DNA of 64,000 bases from Nostoc sp. 106C (GCF_002154725.1 NZ_MTAW01000184.1:109654-173653); one strand, 5' to 3'; shown: positions 9,523 to 19,054, counted from the stretch's first letter. Notes: generated by a model from the letters alone, not told the origin. Made by a program: numbers and translations.

Positions 9523-10905
9523 CTAGACTGGGATAACTTCCGCCAGTCTCTGTTTCACTTGATAAAAAACACTTTTCCAATCACCCCGACTCGTTTGGCG
9601 AAATAAACGCATGGTAGGATACCAAGGCGTTTCCTCACTCTCTAATTGCCAACGCCAATCGGGAATTAAAGGCAATAATACCCATACAGGTTTACCCATT
9701 GCGCCAGCTAAGTGTGCTACAGATGTATCCACGGTAATGACTAAATCCAATTGCTGAATAACGCTAGCTGTGTCGACAAAATCATTCAGTACAGGACTCA
9801 AATCATGAACGCGATCACAGTTTAGCCAAGGTTGAATTTGCGGTGCATCATCCCCAACTTGCAAGCTATACAAAGATACATTCCCTACTTCTAATAAATC
9901 TATCAATAATTCTGGTGAGCACGACTTTTTTTGATGAAACTGAGGATTAAGTTTACCTGCTGACCAGACAATGCCAATGCGATATGCTTTAGATGCGGGA
10001 ATAATACATCGAGAAGGTAACGGATTTGGTGCAAATATATAAGGAATAGTCCTAGGGATGGTATCAAAGGTAGTGTTGAAAATCCGAGGTAAGCTCATCA
10101 ACGAAGCGTGATAATCATAAGCATAGATATTACAAAAGTTTTTGTTTATCACTTCAAACTTTTCTTGCAGATATTTTTGAAACAGCACCATTAAAGCTGG
10201 CTCAATACTAAAGACAACCTTAGCGCCTCGTTCTCGCAATAACTTCGCATAGCGAGAAAATTGAATCGCATCACCTAAACCTTGTTCATTCCAGAGAACA
10301 ATAGATTTTCTCTGAATATCTGAACCATCCCACATGGATTTTTTAGGTTTTGTATGCAGAAATGTTTCTGTTTTAAATCTCCACTCAAATTCTGCAAAAC
10401 CTTCGCAAAATCTACCACATGAGAGAAGTACAATCCCCAAATTACTGTGTGCTTCAGCTAAGTCATTTTTTAACTCAATTGTCTTTCTGTAGGCTGTTAT
10501 AGCTTGCGGTAATTGTCCTTGTTCATGATAAGCAAAACCAAGGTTGTAATAAGCATGAACATCATCAGGTTGAAGGCTAAGTGCTTTTTTATAAAGTAAA
10601 ATAGCTTGTTGAAAATCTCCTTGTTTTTGATAAATATTACCTAAGTTGGTATGGAAGATAGCCGATTCGGGATTTATCTTTAGAGATTTATTAATGCATT
10701 TAATAGCAGTTTGGTATTGATTTTGTTGTTCTGCAACTAGTCCTAAGAAATGCCAAGCATTAGCATTATCTGGTTGCATCTGTAACGCCTGCTGAAAACA
10801 ACCTTGTGCTGCTGGCAATTTTCCAGATTGATAATACTGAGTTCCTAATGCAAGCTGCTTTTGGATTTGGTCATCATGCATGTGATAATTTTGTGCGATC
10901 GCCAT
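9523..10905 (-). CDS. TPR-repeat glycosyltransferase (GT9/SPINDLY-like)
   Basis: A 460-residue protein. Residues about 15-170 hold four to five tetratricopeptide repeats (for example NANAWHFLGLVAEQQNQYQTA, then AIFHTNLGNIYQKQGDFQQAI, then VHAYYNLGFAYHEQGQLPQAI). The C-terminal half is a glycosyltransferase with IVLWNEQGLGDAIQFSRYA and, near the end, LDLVITVDTSVAHLAGAMGKPVWVLLP, the GT9/GT41-like donor-site signature. TPR-GT9 fusions of this type are frequent in cyanobacteria and are thought to glycosylate proteins or surface polymers. It is the most upstream gene of the reverse-strand glycosylation block. An alternative ATG seven codons in is possible. Confidence 0.82.
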   Translation of the reverse strand: MAIAQNYHMHDDQIQKQLALGTQYYQSGKLPAAQGCFQQALQMQPDNANAWHFLGLVAEQQNQYQTAIKCINKSLKINPESAIFHTNLGNIYQKQGDFQQAILLYKKALSLQPDDVHAYYNLGFAYHEQGQLPQAITAYRKTIELKNDLAEAHSNLGIVLLSCGRFCEGFAEFEWRFKTETFLHTKPKKSMWDGSDIQRKSIVLWNEQGLGDAIQFSRYAKLLRERGAKVVFSIEPALMVLFQKYLQEKFEVINKNFCNIYAYDYHASLMSLPRIFNTTFDTIPRTIPYIFAPNPLPSRCIIPASKAYRIGIVWSAGKLNPQFHQKKSCSPELLIDLLEVGNVSLYSLQVGDDAPQIQPWLNCDRVHDLSPVLNDFVDTASVIQQLDLVITVDTSVAHLAGAMGKPVWVLLPLIPDWRWQLESEETPWYPTMRLFRQTSRGDWKSVFYQVKQRLAEVIPV

Positions 10906-11260
10906 TTATCGCAGGAATAGTATAAGTTCTGTAGTGATAAGCAGGCAAGTAGCTAATTGCAAGGTTTAATAACTTTGATAATCAGTATACTGATTGGTGG
11001 TTAATAAAACTTTACTTTATGACTGTAACTTCTGCCCTTGAAGGTTTTATCTCATTTTGTAGCCACCAAGTCTGGTATCGCATTATCAAACCAGACCAAT
11101 AAGAGTCCGGTAAATTACCACTTTTATACCAATTCACGAAATTATTGATACAAATTACTTTCTCTGCTCCTCAATTCTCTTCAGTTATCAGTCCCCAGAT
11201 TCCCCAGAGATGTTAATTTCCAATAATTTTAAAAGAGCGATCGCCAGCTTGATCTTACTC
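10906..11260. other. Intergenic gap with a 16-bp perfect palindrome
   Basis: This 355-base gap separates two reverse-strand genes. It contains a perfect palindrome at 10980-10995 (AATCAGTATACTGATT), and GTCTGGT/ACCAGAC inverted arms near 11070-11097. A 27-codon open frame at 11019-11102 is too short to support. No terminator or promoter could be assigned with confidence. Confidence 0.4.
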
Positions 11261-13702
11261 TTAAGTCAATCCCCATTCTAACTTTAGGGTTTCCAATTTA
11301 GGATTCTTCACACTTAACCGCTTACACTCCTCCAAAAATTCTTGTACCTGTTCTTCGTGAAGAGTTAACCCACCATCTTGGAGGTTATTAATGTAAGTGA
11401 TGATATCGGAAGTTGTCAAAGATGAACTTATTTCTTCTAGCAAGATGGCATTTCTAACTTCTCTGCACACCAATTCGATATCAGATGAAGTAAATCTTGA
11501 ACTTTTATCGGCTAAAATTTCAAAGTTAATAATCTGACTAAAATCTATTTTTGATAAATAGTGTTTAAACAACTCCTTTCTTTCAGATTCATCTGGGGGG
11601 AAGATAGGAATCTTCCAATCCAATCTACCAGAACGTTTCAAGGCACTATCAATCCCACTTAAATAGTTAGTAGCAGCAATCACAATTACATTACTATTTC
11701 TCAGATTATTCAGTTCAATCAGCAATTGGTTAATTGTGGCTTTTTGGTCTGTATGGGCGTTGTCTTCATTACGATTAAAGCCAATACTATCTAATTCATC
11801 TATAAATAAGACAGAAGGAGATTTCTTTTTAGCTTGAGCAAAGATATCCCGAATATTCTTCTGACTCTGACCTATCCATACACTTACAATATCAGCTGGA
11901 GAAAATTTAAAGAAATATCTACCAGACTCGTTAGCGAATGCATTTGCCAAGAGAGTTTTACCACATCCAGGCAAGCCATAGAAAAGAATTCCACTTATAG
12001 CATCTTTATATCCTTTAGATTGTAGCTTGAGGAGTTTACTTAATTTTTCTTTCTCTTCCTTTAAACCTTTGACTTGGCTAAAATCAAGCTCTAAGTCTGT
12101 GATGCGTTTACTAAGTGGACCTACTTTAATAAAATTAGGCTGCTTATCTTGATACTCAAAAGATGGATATTTAATAAAATCAAATGAAACTGGAACTAAT
12201 TGGTACTTTTCATAGTCGGGAGCCATAATAATAATCTTAAAGTCGCTATCATAATATTTAGATAGTTTATATTCTAGTATTTCTTTAACTTTTTTGATTT
12301 GGTAATAGTTGCGTGCAATTTCAAAACCAGGAATTACTAGCCAAAAGCTCTCTAACTTGTTAGGCCATACTTTTGATTTTCTTAAAATTCGCTTTAGTGA
12401 GTCTAAAAATAAATTATTGTCCTGGAAATCTTGATATTTAAAAGTCTCTATTTCAACAATAACTTTTTTTTCTATATATATTTCTATGATTTCACTTTGG
12501 TATTCTTCATCATAATCTGAGGTATCCTCATCAGTGGTTTCTTCATCCCTGGAAGTCAACTCTACTTCACAAGCAATATTAAATAATTCATAGCCTAAAG
12601 TTTCCAGTGTGTTAATTGCAAAATATTTGAGATAGATATACTCTGTACTTTCTTGTTGCCACTTTAAAGCGTAGAAATGTTCTGATCTCATCCTCAGCAA
12701 TAACTGTGATTCAGCTTGAATTTGAGCTTTTTGTAATTCTAAAAAGTAATTCCATAAAGAAGCCTCATCTTCCTCTATGTCGTAATAAGGAAGTTCTAGC
12801 AATAGACGCAAATGAGCATAAATTTCTTCTTTATACTCAATAGAGGATTCATTCGGGTATTTACATCTGAGAGTAAATGTAAAAGGAATTTTACTAGAAA
12901 CTCTGTCTACTAAGTGTCCGAGAGCATCTTCTTGCTGCTGCGCTTGAATTTCTGCGGCTGGTGGGCAATGAAACAAAATAAAAAATTGTTCAGAATTATA
13001 TTTATTTGCGTATAACGAGATCTGTTCAAACTGCTCATCAAATTTTTCGGAATCTAGTAGATCTATACCAGTAGTACCAAGTATGACACTAGTCATAGTT
13101 GAAAGATAAAAGTGATAAATATTGGCATCAGATAGTGTATTTTCTTGTTCATCATCGTCATCTGAAGCAATATTTGTCGTAAATTTTTGATTAGAAGATT
13201 TAGGTATAGTATTGTTACCACGATATTGATATTTTCTAATTAGTTCGTAATTTAAAATTTTGACAACAATATTAGAAAAGAAATCCTCTAACTGTGGAAT
13301 CAGAAAAAGTCCTACTGGTTGGTTTGAGTCTAAACAAGCCTGGAAGCGTTCATATTCTTGCTCAGAACCAAAATCAAATAAATAATAGAAAAAATCATGT
13401 TTGACTGGAAATGCTGCATTTAATTTGGCTAAAATGGGTTGCGAATCAGCAACTGAGTTCTTGAAATCTATACCTTTAATCGAAATAGCTATTTTAGTAT
13501 CTAAAGGAATATATAAATCAAATTTTGGCTCTGTACAAAGTCCTAATTCATCTAGAACATGATTAAAATCATCTATGAACGCTTGACTGCGGCGCTGATA
13601 GCCAAACTGCTCCATAATTGTTTTGACTCGTAAGCTTTTTTTGACTCTACCAGTGCGCTGAAGTTCGTTTTTGATTGAGCGCAAGTATGTTATATATGAC
13701 AT
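11261..13702 (-). CDS. AAA+ ATPase with N-terminal winged-helix-like and nuclease-like regions
   Basis: An 813-residue protein. The C-terminal AAA+ module resembles FtsH/Cdc48-type ATPases: Walker A GLPGCGKT at about residue 576, Walker B SVLFIDELDSIG, sensor-1 VIVIAATN, and the arginine-finger region ALKRSGRLDWKI. The N-terminal 60 residues look like a small helical or winged-helix domain. The middle (about 365-490) has GYELFNIACEVEL, an acidic linker, then IEIYIEKKVIVEIETFK, reminiscent of a PD-(D/E)XK nuclease core with an ExE triad. No protease motif (HEXXH) follows the ATPase. Function is unknown. It might be a DNA- or protein-remodelling factor, possibly in defence. The gene stands alone between gaps of 355 and 273 bases. 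Confidence 0.7.
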   Translation of the reverse strand: MSYITYLRSIKNELQRTGRVKKSLRVKTIMEQFGYQRRSQAFIDDFNHVLDELGLCTEPKFDLYIPLDTKIAISIKGIDFKNSVADSQPILAKLNAAFPVKHDFFYYLFDFGSEQEYERFQACLDSNQPVGLFLIPQLEDFFSNIVVKILNYELIRKYQYRGNNTIPKSSNQKFTTNIASDDDDEQENTLSDANIYHFYLSTMTSVILGTTGIDLLDSEKFDEQFEQISLYANKYNSEQFFILFHCPPAAEIQAQQQEDALGHLVDRVSSKIPFTFTLRCKYPNESSIEYKEEIYAHLRLLLELPYYDIEEDEASLWNYFLELQKAQIQAESQLLLRMRSEHFYALKWQQESTEYIYLKYFAINTLETLGYELFNIACEVELTSRDEETTDEDTSDYDEEYQSEIIEIYIEKKVIVEIETFKYQDFQDNNLFLDSLKRILRKSKVWPNKLESFWLVIPGFEIARNYYQIKKVKEILEYKLSKYYDSDFKIIIMAPDYEKYQLVPVSFDFIKYPSFEYQDKQPNFIKVGPLSKRITDLELDFSQVKGLKEEKEKLSKLLKLQSKGYKDAISGILFYGLPGCGKTLLANAFANESGRYFFKFSPADIVSVWIGQSQKNIRDIFAQAKKKSPSVLFIDELDSIGFNRNEDNAHTDQKATINQLLIELNNLRNSNVIVIAATNYLSGIDSALKRSGRLDWKIPIFPPDESERKELFKHYLSKIDFSQIINFEILADKSSRFTSSDIELVCREVRNAILLEEISSSLTTSDIITYINNLQDGGLTLHEEQVQEFLEECKRLSVKNPKLETLKLEWGLT

Positions 13703-13975
13703 TTTGTATCTTTTTATCTTGATTAGCTAAGTGAGTATCCCCAAGGATATCAAACATATATTTCCCTAACTTGCATATACAGTTAACTTAAACAGGCGAT
13801 GTCTCCTAACAAAGCGGTTTTTATTTAGCATAAATACTTAATCGCTCCTAGAATTTAGGCTTTTTGTTAGTACGTTTATTTCAGTACAAAGCTTTCCCAG
13901 TAGGAGTACGATAAATAATCATGCATAACCATTCACTACAGCTGGGTTGATGCGCGATTAAACGGAGGTTTAGTT

Positions 13976-14884
13976 GTGTTTGAAATTAGTAGGCGGCACA
14001 GAAAACCCAGGTGGAATATTACAGAAAACCTGGCTGGATATCTATTTATGATGCCCACCATTGTGGTTTTGGGGATTTTTGTAGTCTTGCCAATTCTTTA
14101 TGCTGTCTTCCTATCCCTACATAAAGTCCAACTTCTCGGCGGTATTGACTACCAGTTCATCGGCTTTCGCAATTTCACGCGCTTGCTTGATGATGAAAGA
14201 GTTTGGATTGCTTTGAGAAATACAGCAGAATATGTAGCAATTGTAGTTCCAACTCAAACTGTCCTCGCCTTAGTCCTAGCAGTCACCCTGAATTCTGGAA
14301 TTCAAGGGAAAAACTGGTGGCGTATCCTTTATTTTTTGCCGACAGTCACCTCTTCAGCCGTGCTAACACTGATTTTCATGTGGATTTACAATACCGATGG
14401 GCTACTTAATGATTTTCTTGCTTCTCTAGGGCTACCTACATATAACTGGTTAGGAGATCCAGCTGTTGCTCTCAAAGGCATCATGATCATGAATATTTGG
14501 TCAACAGCGCCGTTTTATATGGTGATTTACCTAGCGGCGTTGCAGGATATTTCCCAGTCACTTTACGAAGCCGCCGAACTGGATGGAGCGAATGGGTGGC
14601 AAAAGTTTATTCACATTACAATTCCTATACTCCAGCCTGTAACCTTCTTTGTCGTAGCGATGGGGGTGATTGGTACTTTTCAATTATTTGACCAGTCTTA
14701 TATTTTCTCTGGTGGTACTGGCGGGCCAAACAATGCCACCCTAACCGTAGTACTACTAATTTACCAAGCTGTATTTCGGAATTTACAGATGGGTTATGCG
14801 GCTGCGATCGCTTTTTTATTAGCAGCGATCATTATTGCGATCACTTTGATTCAGCAGCGACTCTTTGGAGGTGAAAAACCTTGA
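13976..14884 (+). CDS. Sugar ABC transporter permease, MalF/UgpA type
   Basis: A 302-residue inner-membrane permease with six predicted helices, the first near residues 24-46. The cytoplasmic EAA loop that contacts the ATPase is clear: EAAELDGANGWQKFIHITIPIL. The GTG start at 13976 is supported by a strong GGAGG at 13964-13968. The stop overlaps the TTG start of the MalG-type partner (TTGA overlap at 14881-14884), indicating translational coupling. It presumably works with the binding lipoprotein at 3407. No ATPase gene of the MalK/MsmK type is in the window, so a shared ATPase encoded elsewhere is likely. Confidence 0.87.
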   Translation: MFEISRRHRKPRWNITENLAGYLFMMPTIVVLGIFVVLPILYAVFLSLHKVQLLGGIDYQFIGFRNFTRLLDDERVWIALRNTAEYVAIVVPTQTVLALVLAVTLNSGIQGKNWWRILYFLPTVTSSAVLTLIFMWIYNTDGLLNDFLASLGLPTYNWLGDPAVALKGIMIMNIWSTAPFYMVIYLAALQDISQSLYEAAELDGANGWQKFIHITIPILQPVTFFVVAMGVIGTFQLFDQSYIFSGGTGGPNNATLTVVLLIYQAVFRNLQMGYAAAIAFLLAAIIIAITLIQQRLFGGEKP

Positions 14885-15717
14885 CTAACATCTCTCGCTT
14901 TTCCTGGCTCAGAGTACTGCTATATGTCTTACTCACGATTTATGGTGTAATCACTCTAATTCCTTTTTTGTGGGCACTCTCTGCATCATTTAAGCCCTTA
15001 TCAGAAATTGTCGGGGGTACGCCTAATTTCCTCCCACAAAATTTTACTCTCGACAACTACAAACAAATATTTTTACAGGAACCCTTGTTTTGGCGCTGGC
15101 TATTTAACAGTGTGCTAATTGCCGTTAGCGTTACAATTTTAAACTTGCTACTTAACTCAATGGCAGGTTACGCCTTAGCCAGACTTCGCTTTGCTGGGAA
15201 ACGCTTCTGGTTCTTGCTGATTCTAGCAGTCCTAGCAGTTCCAGCCCAGATTACCCTCATTCCCACCTTTTTGATTTTAAAAGCGATCGGTTGGTTAAAT
15301 TCTTACCAGGGCATGATTGTACCTAGTATGGTCAATGCCACTTTCATTTTTATGATGCGGCAGTTTTTTGTTAATTTTCCCAGGGAATTAGAAGAAGCCG
15401 CGCAACTAGATGGCTTAAATACCTTGGGGATTTTTCGGCATATTGTCTTACCGTTAGCAAAACCAGCCTTAGCAGCACAAGCAGTTTTTGTATTCATGGG
15501 TAGTTGGAATAATTTCTTGCTACCTGTGGTAATTCTATTTGACCCAGAAATGTTTACTCTCCCCTTAGGACTGAACACCTTCAAAGGTCAATACATCAGC
15601 TATTGGAACTACATCATGGCCGCTTCTATGGTGTTTACCTTACCAGCTTTAGGAATATACGCCTTTTTCAACCGCTACTTTATTCAAAGTGTCACGTTTA
15701 CTGGCGGGAAAGGGTAA
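14881..15717 (+). CDS. Sugar ABC transporter permease, MalG/UgpE type
   Basis: A 278-residue permease, the second membrane subunit of the carbohydrate importer. It starts at TTG 14881, overlapping the stop of the upstream permease gene. Six membrane segments are visible, and the EAA loop reads EEAAQLDGLNTLGIFRHIVLPL. The C-terminus ends FNRYFIQSVTFTGGKG, the typical MalG-family tail (QGLTxGAVKG-like). The two subunits form the translocation channel in the inner membrane. The sugar imported is not determinable from sequence. Confidence 0.88.
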   Translation: MTNISRFSWLRVLLYVLLTIYGVITLIPFLWALSASFKPLSEIVGGTPNFLPQNFTLDNYKQIFLQEPLFWRWLFNSVLIAVSVTILNLLLNSMAGYALARLRFAGKRFWFLLILAVLAVPAQITLIPTFLILKAIGWLNSYQGMIVPSMVNATFIFMMRQFFVNFPRELEEAAQLDGLNTLGIFRHIVLPLAKPALAAQAVFVFMGSWNNFLLPVVILFDPEMFTLPLGLNTFKGQYISYWNYIMAASMVFTLPALGIYAFFNRYFIQSVTFTGGKG

Positions 15718-15909
15718 TTGTCATTTGTCATTTTTCCCCCTGCTTACCCTAATCTCCCTCATCCCCTTGTCTTCCTTGTCCTCCTTGTTCCCTTAATCCC
15801 TCACGATCCCCACTGGAACTAGAACCGTATTTTGGGCGACAAATTGCACTCTTAACGTGATATTGGTATTACAGCGACTCAATCTCTATATATCAGTTAA
15901 CAAAACATT

Positions 15910-16125
15910 ATGGGTGTTGCAGACCTATCGATCGCAGAGATAGCAACAGACTACAGTATTCCTGTGGCCAAAAGGTTTTCTCTGTACAACCACCTCTTAA
16001 TTGCCGATAAACACCAAAAGACCCGTTTGGCGTTGGAGGCTGCAAAGGCAATTATTTTCCAAATATTGTCTGAGAAATACCCAAAAGCTACTAGCGACTT
16101 GATGGTTGCTACCAAAGCTACCTGA
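15910..16125 (+). CDS. Small conserved cyanobacterial protein, IF2-N/HTH-like
   Basis: A 71-residue protein starting at ATG 15910. The segment ADLSIAEIATDYSIPVAKRFSLYNHLLIA followed by a KTRLALEAAKAIIFQILSEK helix has the pattern of the small helical domain at the N-terminus of IF-2 (a helix-turn-helix-like fold). I recall similar small proteins near psbV in cyanobacteria, but from memory only. It is on the same strand as psbV with a 110-base gap, and the codon usage fits its neighbours. Function is unknown. It could be a small regulator or simply a conserved neighbour. Confidence 0.5.
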   Translation: MGVADLSIAEIATDYSIPVAKRFSLYNHLLIADKHQKTRLALEAAKAIIFQILSEKYPKATSDLMVATKAT

Positions 16126-16235
16126 AGGGCTATCTGGGGCTTTGGTTTATAGCTCATGACAAAGAACAATTAGCAACATGGAGATTGAGTAACGCTAACT
16201 AGCTGTGTTGAGTGTCAAAATCTTTAAGGGGAAAC

Positions 16236-16727
16236 ATGTTTAGAAGATTAATTGGCGTTGTTGTAGCTACTGTTTTGCTAACGTTTCAGTTGATTGTCGG
16301 TAGCGCGACAGCCGTAGAACTGGATAAAGCTACCCGAACAGTGCCATTAAATGATAAGGGTGATACCGTTGTACTCAGCCTAAAAGAAGTCAAAGAAGGT
16401 AAACGCTTATTTCAATACGCTTGCGCTCAATGTCATGTAGGGGGCGTCACCAAGACTAACCAAAACGTCGGGCTGGAACCAGAAGCACTAGCACTGGCAA
16501 CACCAAACCGTAACAATATTGAAGGTTTGGTAGACTACCTTAAAAATCCAACAACTTATGATGGAGAAGAGGAGATTTCTGAAGTACATCCCAGCACCAA
16601 GAGTGCAGATATTTTCACAGAAATGAGAAATCTCACAGACGAAGACTTAAAAGCGATCGCTGGTCATATTCTTCTGCAACCAAAAGTCGTTGGACAGAAG
16701 TGGGGAGGTGGCAAAATCTATTACTAA
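16236..16727 (+). CDS. psbV: Photosystem II cytochrome c550
   Basis: A 163-residue preprotein. A 26-residue signal peptide ends at ATA before VELDKATRTVP, giving the usual 137-residue mature protein in the thylakoid lumen. The haem c site CAQCH is at residues 63-67. The second axial ligand is His118, which is His92 of the mature protein, as in known PsbV. Cytochrome c550 is an extrinsic subunit that stabilises the Mn4CaO5 oxygen-evolving centre. ATG 16236 follows an AAGGGGAAA ribosome-binding site; an in-frame GTG eight codons upstream lacks one. It begins a run of four same-strand genes for electron carriers. Confidence 0.97.
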   Translation: MFRRLIGVVVATVLLTFQLIVGSATAVELDKATRTVPLNDKGDTVVLSLKEVKEGKRLFQYACAQCHVGGVTKTNQNVGLEPEALALATPNRNNIEGLVDYLKNPTTYDGEEEISEVHPSTKSADIFTEMRNLTDEDLKAIAGHILLQPKVVGQKWGGGKIYY

Positions 16728-16892
16728 AGCCAGTAATTAGTACTGAGTACTGAGATCTGGGTGCTGAGCAAAGGAACTGGGGATTTTGGAAGACCCACTC
16801 TAGAATCCCCGCTTCCTATCAAACTCAGAACTCAGAACTCAGAACTCAGCAGTACATTTTGATGCACCTCACAATATCTCAACTAGCTGCTA

Positions 16893-17390
16893 ATGCTGTA
16901 TCGATTATTTGCTCGTTATCTCTTCCTAGTTCTAGTCATTGTCTTAGTAGAATATAACAGCAGTAATTTACCTGCCCAAGCTGCCAATATCGATCCTTAT
17001 ATAGGAAGGTATTTACATATCACTGAGCCAATTGCTTTAGAGGTAGATGGACAAGGCAATACTCGTCTGTTTTCACCATTGGAGTTGTCTGCTGGTAAAC
17101 AACTGTTTGAAAACAACTGCATTAATTGTCATGTTGGTGGTGCAACTTTGCCCGATCCCCAAGTATCTTTGTCTCTTCAAACACTCAAGGATGCTAATCC
17201 GCCCCGCGATCGCATTAATGCTTTTGTTGTCTTTATGCGCCAGCCGATGACCTATGATGGGAGTCAAGAAACTTATTGGTGTCGTCAGTTGACCCCTAAC
17301 TTTCTCTCACAACAGCAAGTGGAAAGTTTAGCAGCTTTCATTCTCACCGCAGCACAAAAGGCCCCAGGTTGGGGTACGGAAAATTTTTGA
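16893..17390 (+). CDS. psbV2: Cytochrome c550-like protein PsbV2
   Basis: A 165-residue paralogue of PsbV with a signal peptide ending near residue 31 (LPAQAAN). The haem site is CINCH (residues 76-80). Where PsbV has its second ligand His, this protein has YWCRQL with Cys130 at the equivalent place, matching the unusual His/Cys haem ligation described for PsbV2 of Thermosynechococcus. PsbV2 can partly replace PsbV but its normal role is unsettled. The psbV-psbV2 tandem arrangement is also seen in other cyanobacteria. The 165-base spacer from psbV contains ACTCAGA heptamer repeats. Confidence 0.88.
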   Translation: MLYRLFARYLFLVLVIVLVEYNSSNLPAQAANIDPYIGRYLHITEPIALEVDGQGNTRLFSPLELSAGKQLFENNCINCHVGGATLPDPQVSLSLQTLKDANPPRDRINAFVVFMRQPMTYDGSQETYWCRQLTPNFLSQQQVESLAAFILTAAQKAPGWGTENF

Positions 17391-17647
17391 AAAGCTAGGG
17401 AGCATTTCTAAAGAAAAAATAAAATTCTTGCTTTTAGTTTTTACCTCATGCTTACCTTCGTTGTCTTTCAACTAGACGTATTTTGTTATAACCCACTCTA
17501 GTATTTATTCCTAGATTACACAAATTTTCACTATTTAATTTGCTCCATTATTAAAAAAAAATTCATCTACGACAGTTTGTCATATTTAGTGTTGATTTTA
17601 TTTAAAATAAGAAAGGGAAAATAAAAACCGTTTGTTAGGAGAACGCC

Positions 17648-18064
17648 ATGAAATTAATTGCGGCAAGCTTGCGTCGCTTTGTCCTAGCTGTGTTGACAAT
17701 TCTTTTAGTTGTTAGCAGCTTCGCTATTTTTACTCCCAGCGCATCAGCTGAAACTTATAAGGTGAAACTAGGTACTGATAAAGGACAACTAGCATTTGAA
17801 CCCAAGAAGATAACCGTTAAACCAGGTGATACAATTGAATGGGTGAACAACAAAGTTCCTCCCCATAATGTAGTGTTTGATGCTGCTCTCAACCCGGCTA
17901 AAAGTGGTGATTTAGCTAAATCTTTGTCTCATAAGAACTTGTTGATGAGTCCTGGTCAAACTGAAAAAACCACTATCCCCGCAGATGCACCTGCTGGTGA
18001 ATATACTTTCTACTGCGAACCCCACCGTGGCGCTGGTATGGTTGGCAAAATCGTTGTCGAATAA
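17648..18064 (+). CDS. petE: Plastocyanin precursor
   Basis: A 138-residue preprotein. The 34-residue signal peptide ends ASA before ETYKVKLGTDKG. The copper site is complete: His in PPHNVVFD, then Cys, His and Met in YCEPHRGAGM. Plastocyanin carries electrons in the thylakoid lumen from cytochrome b6f to photosystem I or to cytochrome oxidase. ATG 17648 has TTAGGAGAACGCC upstream, an excellent ribosome-binding site. It lies between psbV2 and petJ, so both alternative photosystem I donors sit in one locus. In other cyanobacteria petE and petJ are oppositely regulated by copper; the control elements were not identified here. Confidence 0.97.
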   Translation: MKLIAASLRRFVLAVLTILLVVSSFAIFTPSASAETYKVKLGTDKGQLAFEPKKITVKPGDTIEWVNNKVPPHNVVFDAALNPAKSGDLAKSLSHKNLLMSPGQTEKTTIPADAPAGEYTFYCEPHRGAGMVGKIVVE

Positions 18065-18709
18065 CTAGACAGTCAATGATTTTTCTGACTGCTGAGCAAA
18101 ATTAGCACAGAGCAAACCACCATAATCCTACAGTGATGGATAATAAGCGGTTTCGAGTCCTATCTCTGCCTAGAATGCTGACTATTGGGCTATCTTGGTA
18201 ATGGAAGGGATAAGCTCGTCACCGCTAATTTTAATATTACGCAAAAGTCATGGAATTACGTCATTACGAGCGTTCGACGAAGTCGTTCCCGTTCGGCAAA
18301 GCCGTTCTCGAAGAGTAGGGTAGCGACGTAATCGCCTCAAACTCTGCGATTGCTTTCCTACACTACGTTCGTTCCGGTCGCAATGACAAATTTTGCTTGC
18401 GTAAGTCCTGTTCTAATCTGAGCTTTGTTCATCTACTAACTAATAAGTAAGGCTCCCCAATAGGTACTGTCAGTTCTTCAGACAATGTAACTCTAAAGCA
18501 GGATAGACTGAAGGCTGCCAAAGCCAAATAAAATATAAGTTATAAATTAAATGCTCTTTTGCTTTGTAGAGTGTATAAGTTACAGAAATTAGCGCCTCAT
18601 AGGGTAGAGTACACATAGCATTTAGTAATCTCTAAGGCTTCTAGCAGCCATAGAAAACTTACTGGAGAAGGTTTTGCAGTTTCCGAATGGTTGTTGCGAG
18701 GAAAATCTA
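18065..18709. repeat. Intergenic gap carrying an eroded MITE-like repeat element
   Basis: This 645-base gap between petE and petJ contains, at about 18236-18410, a repeat of the kind scattered through Nostoc-type genomes. It opens TTACGCAAAAGTC, includes ACGTCATTACGAGCG and several CGTTC-rich short inverted units, and closes with TGCGTAAGTCCTG. The same right end and the GTCATTACGAGCG core recur in the element at 40241-40332. The rest of the gap shows no gene; the petJ promoter must lie in its last part. Confidence 0.65.
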
Positions 18710-19054
18710 TTGAGAATACTTTTATTTATACTACTGTTAGCGATCGCTCTATTTAGATTCACATTTACTCTTCCAGCACTAGCTGCTGAAACATCCGATG
18801 GAGCCAAAATATTTGATGCTAATTGTTCTTCTTGCCATATAGGTGGCGGTAACATTCTAATTAGCCATAAAACTTTGAAAAAAGATGCATTATCGAATTA
18901 TTTGGAAAATTATAATCAAGACTCTATTAAAGCAATTATCCACCAGGTTCAGAACGGCAAAAATGCTATGCCCGCCTTCAAAAACAAGTTAAGCAGTGAG
19001 GAAATTTTAGAGGTAGCAGCTTACGTTTTCCAGAAAGCAGAAACAGGCTGGTAA
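18710..19054 (+). CDS. petJ: Cytochrome c6 (c553) precursor
   Basis: About 114 residues if read from TTG 18710, which has GAGG eight bases upstream. The frame can extend to TTG 18674, but that would add a cysteine-containing leader. The signal peptide ends LAA before ETSDGAKIF. The haem c motif CSSCH is at residues 39-43, and the axial Met lies in KNAMPAF. The mature protein (about 88 residues) is a small soluble lumenal c-type cytochrome. It replaces plastocyanin as electron donor to photosystem I under low copper. Confidence 0.93.
   Translation: MRILLFILLLAIALFRFTFTLPALAAETSDGAKIFDANCSSCHIGGGNILISHKTLKKDALSNYLENYNQDSIKAIIHQVQNGKNAMPAFKNKLSSEEILEVAAYVFQKAETGW

Noticed and set aside
11019..11102. 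27-codon frame starting MTVTSALEGF
   Set aside because: Too short. A decayed gene start is possible, but nothing downstream continues it.
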